DNA from: Polyodon spathula
Taxonomy: Eukaryota > Chordata > Actinopteri > Acipenseriformes > Polyodontidae
Assembly: GCF_017654505.1 (NCBI RefSeq)
Contig: NC_054565.1
Coordinates: 3,083,468-3,147,467, forward strand
Reading direction: 5' to 3'
Length of the DNA stretch: 64,000 nucleotides
Positions 61,508 to 64,000 of the stretch are shown piece by piece. Each line of letters starts with the position of its first letter. Position 1 is the first letter of the stretch. The notes under the pieces were generated by a model. The model did no database searches. It was given only the letters and a program-made list of their open reading frames with translations, and was not told where the DNA came from. A program made the position numbers and the translations under genes.

Positions 61508-62379
61508 TGACATGTTTCACGGTTTTTCAATCCGCAAGGATTTGAATGGGCTGGAAGCTGCTTTAACACAGGACATAGAGCCACCGTGGACAGCCACGGC
61601 TTGACAGCTCTGAACTGCTGTTCAAATTGTTTTGGAGAGGATGCATGACTGCCATCAATAATTCCTTCAGGGGCTTGGAGGGTAGAAATCTGCAGCGAAG
61701 GCTCTTCCTCTGCTTTAATTGACTCTCCTGGGACACAAAAAAAGCGTGTGAAAGGACAGGACTGTGATAAGACAAGGGGCAGACCCAGTGACTAGGTGTT
61801 TAAGTAGCTCGCTGTGGACATTCCTATTAGTGCAAATAACAGAGCCTTTACAAGGAGGGAGACAGTCTCCAGTCTACACTGTTGGAGAGCACAGGATCTG
61901 TTCATGCTTGTGATCACCAGTCCATCCTCTGAAAAGCTCATTGACCTTGGTATTAGCTTCTAATTAGTGCAACCATAACAATTCACAAATTTGAATAAAT
62001 AAACGCAAAACAGAATGAAAGGCTGTAAATGATGTGTTAAATAGATACAAGGATTGGCAATGTTATTTACTCCAAATTGAGAACACTGCTGATTTTTGCA
62101 GGAAGCAAACACAAGCCAAATACTGAAATTGGTGGCTTGTGAGTAGTCTTAACTTTTCTTGCAAGAAAAGTGAGGATTTGCAGTTAATAGTATTAGCAAT
62201 CTAGCCCACAAAGCTGAAGCCCTCCAAGTAAACAGACATTTTATATTTAAACTGTCATACACATTTAGTTTGTATACTTTTTATATTTTAACTTGTACAG
62301 CATTCAATTAGAGTTTAAAACGGAATTCAGTACCACATACTACAAATAATGGCACTTTTTCAAACATGATGCCATGTGT

Positions 62380-62385
<6 letters not shown>

Positions 62386-62458
<73 letters not shown>

Positions 62459-62459
62459 T
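62386..62459. repeat. (ATT)n microsatellite
   Basis: About 24 ATT units, preceded by a short TTTA run. Confidence 0.97.
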
Positions 62460-63365
62460 CTGTTTACCATTTAAATCTATACAGCCTTTCCCGTAATGTA
62501 TGATGTATTATCGATGTCACAAATTCAATTACATTCTATTCAATTAGGATGAGAAACCCAACATTTGCTATTAGTAAAGGGTCTAATCCAGACACAAAAT
62601 CAGTATACATTTAATGCATTTTAAGGTAATGTATTCAGTTATCTGTAGAGATGTAGCGTATCATTTTCAAGTTATCCCATTAGTTCTGATGGGAAACACG
62701 CTTCTGTTGGCCCCTGAGGTGTATACAATACCTCTACTCCACAGCCTCCTGTAAAACTGAGTCAGCGTTCCTAGTATCGCTGTACCGTGTAATCACGCTA
62801 ACAGGCACACGTGCATGTGAGTGGAAGGCACCCTGACACATAGGATCATTTGCTGGTGAAAGGCTATTAGTGGAAAGTGAAAGAGACAGAGAATATCCAT
62901 TAGAAACCCACCTCCTGTGAAAGGCTTTTTTTTTTAATATGGTATTTTATCTATGAACACCATTTTGGGAAGACAATTTCACTGTCTGAGAACGCCTTGA
63001 ACCTCCGCTTCATTACAGAAATGACATTAAGGAAGTTTCTTAATGTCCTGCAGTTATTTGAGAGGCTTTTTTTTTTTTCTTAATACCTTGATCGGTATTA
63101 AAGACGGTAGGCAACGAGACTAAGAGCATGAAAAATAAACTCTTCCTTTAACTGCACCAGCGCCAGAACCTGCACGCAAACGTCTTTCAACAATGACATT
63201 TTAATTGAAATGTCAAATGAAATAGATTTTTAACGGAGTTTAAGAATAATGTGTGTTATTATTCCTTGAAGAGCCTGTTCCCCTTTACATAACCACATTA
63301 TCCCTGCTGTGGATGTAATGGGAGGCTCGAGTACAGACTGTGCTTACAAATAATCAGTGTCTGGC

Positions 63366-63510
63366 TATTTTATTAGGACCTGTACCTAATATCAGGTTGG
63401 GACACTGTCTGCCCTGATTACAGCTTTGACATGGCATGGCATGAAGTCCACAAGGTGCTGGAAGGTGTCATTAATATTTCAAGCAATTGGTGCAGAGAGG
63501 TATGCAGAAG
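63366..63510 (+). mobile_element. Tc1/mariner 5' terminal fragment
   Basis: Starts TATTAGGACCTGTACCTAAT, followed by ATCAGGTTGGGACACTG and GCATGGCATGAAGTCCACAA. The terminus matches the reversed 3' terminus at 55525-55560. The following sequence is typical of fish IS630/Tc1 element ends as I remember them. No transposase frame remains. Confidence 0.7.
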
Positions 63511-64000
63511 ATTGTGTTGATCGATAAATAAATTGATAAACCCTACTATTACTGATGGCCTGAACTACAACGGGACCTATTTTGGAACACAGGCAAAGAC
63601 CCATTTTCTTACAGGATAGAAAACAAAAATTAAATGGCATAAAACTAGCAAGAAACAACTTAGTAGTGGAGAGGATGTTTTACTCTTCCTTGACAATTCA
63701 CCTTTGCACTTCAAAGTATCCCCATATACCCTCATATAGTCGCAACACAATTCGCATCAATAGCATATACGGAACAAACAACTGTGATAACTGTTTGTTA
63801 TTCAATGGCTGAAACAGCAGGGAAATGCTGCTTTCAAACAATTCCAATGTGTCACTTGGCCCAGAGACCAAGCCAGCCTCAAGAAAAAAAAAAAGGCTTT
63901 CTTGAATACATTTACAGCCATAACGTCCAGGTCCATTCTCTGGCGTATGGAACCTGCCACAGCTGCTGTTCTGATATTCTAAATGTGTGCGTCCCTTGAA

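Overview
The window is vertebrate nuclear DNA. It is AT-rich, with spliced genes, long introns, many dinucleotide microsatellites and decayed fish-type transposable elements. Several repeats look like families I associate with ray-finned fishes, possibly a non-teleost such as a sturgeon or paddlefish; they include a SINE with a conserved LINE-type tail, a CR1-like LINE tail, Tc1/mariner and hAT remnants, and a foldback MITE. The species assignment is inference from memory of these repeats, not proof. There are no bacterial-type operons, CRISPR arrays or recognisable tRNA or rRNA genes.

Two protein-coding genes can be supported, both on the minus strand and both partial. The first (1243-9413) is a class II cytokine receptor most like IL22RA1. 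Five exons are visible: signal peptide, both extracellular fibronectin-like domains, and a splice donor leading to transmembrane and cytoplasmic exons beyond the left edge. All exon phases join correctly. The second (41354-52068) is a Golgi class I alpha-1,2-mannosidase (GH47) most like MAN1C1. Six exons are visible, including the C-terminus. A block of about 130 residues in the middle of the catalytic domain is missing where a 500-N assembly gap lies, and the N-terminal exons are not found. Human IL22RA1 and MAN1C1 both lie in 1p36.11, so the pairing supports both identifications.

Layout: 1-9413 holds the receptor gene with repeats in its introns. About 9.5-41.35 kb is an intergenic stretch of some 32 kb in which I recognise no gene, only microsatellites, MITE copies, a tRNA-like SINE and a hAT-type MITE. 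41.35-52.07 kb is the mannosidase gene, containing a CR1-like tail, a second hAT MITE with near-perfect 8-bp target duplications, TA/GATA arrays and the N gap. 52.07-64.0 kb is probably upstream intron, with Tc1/mariner remnants, a 34-bp-arm inverted repeat and a perfect 235-bp tandem duplication.

The two genes act in different systems: the receptor in epithelial cytokine sensing (IL-22/IL-20 family, JAK-STAT), the mannosidase in trimming N-glycans in the Golgi. The sequence shows no functional link between them beyond conserved neighbourhood. I found no convincing new biological system. The most useful leads are the missing mannosidase exons, a possible soluble receptor isoform, a STAT-type site near the receptor start, and the foldback MITE family with a telomere-like centre.
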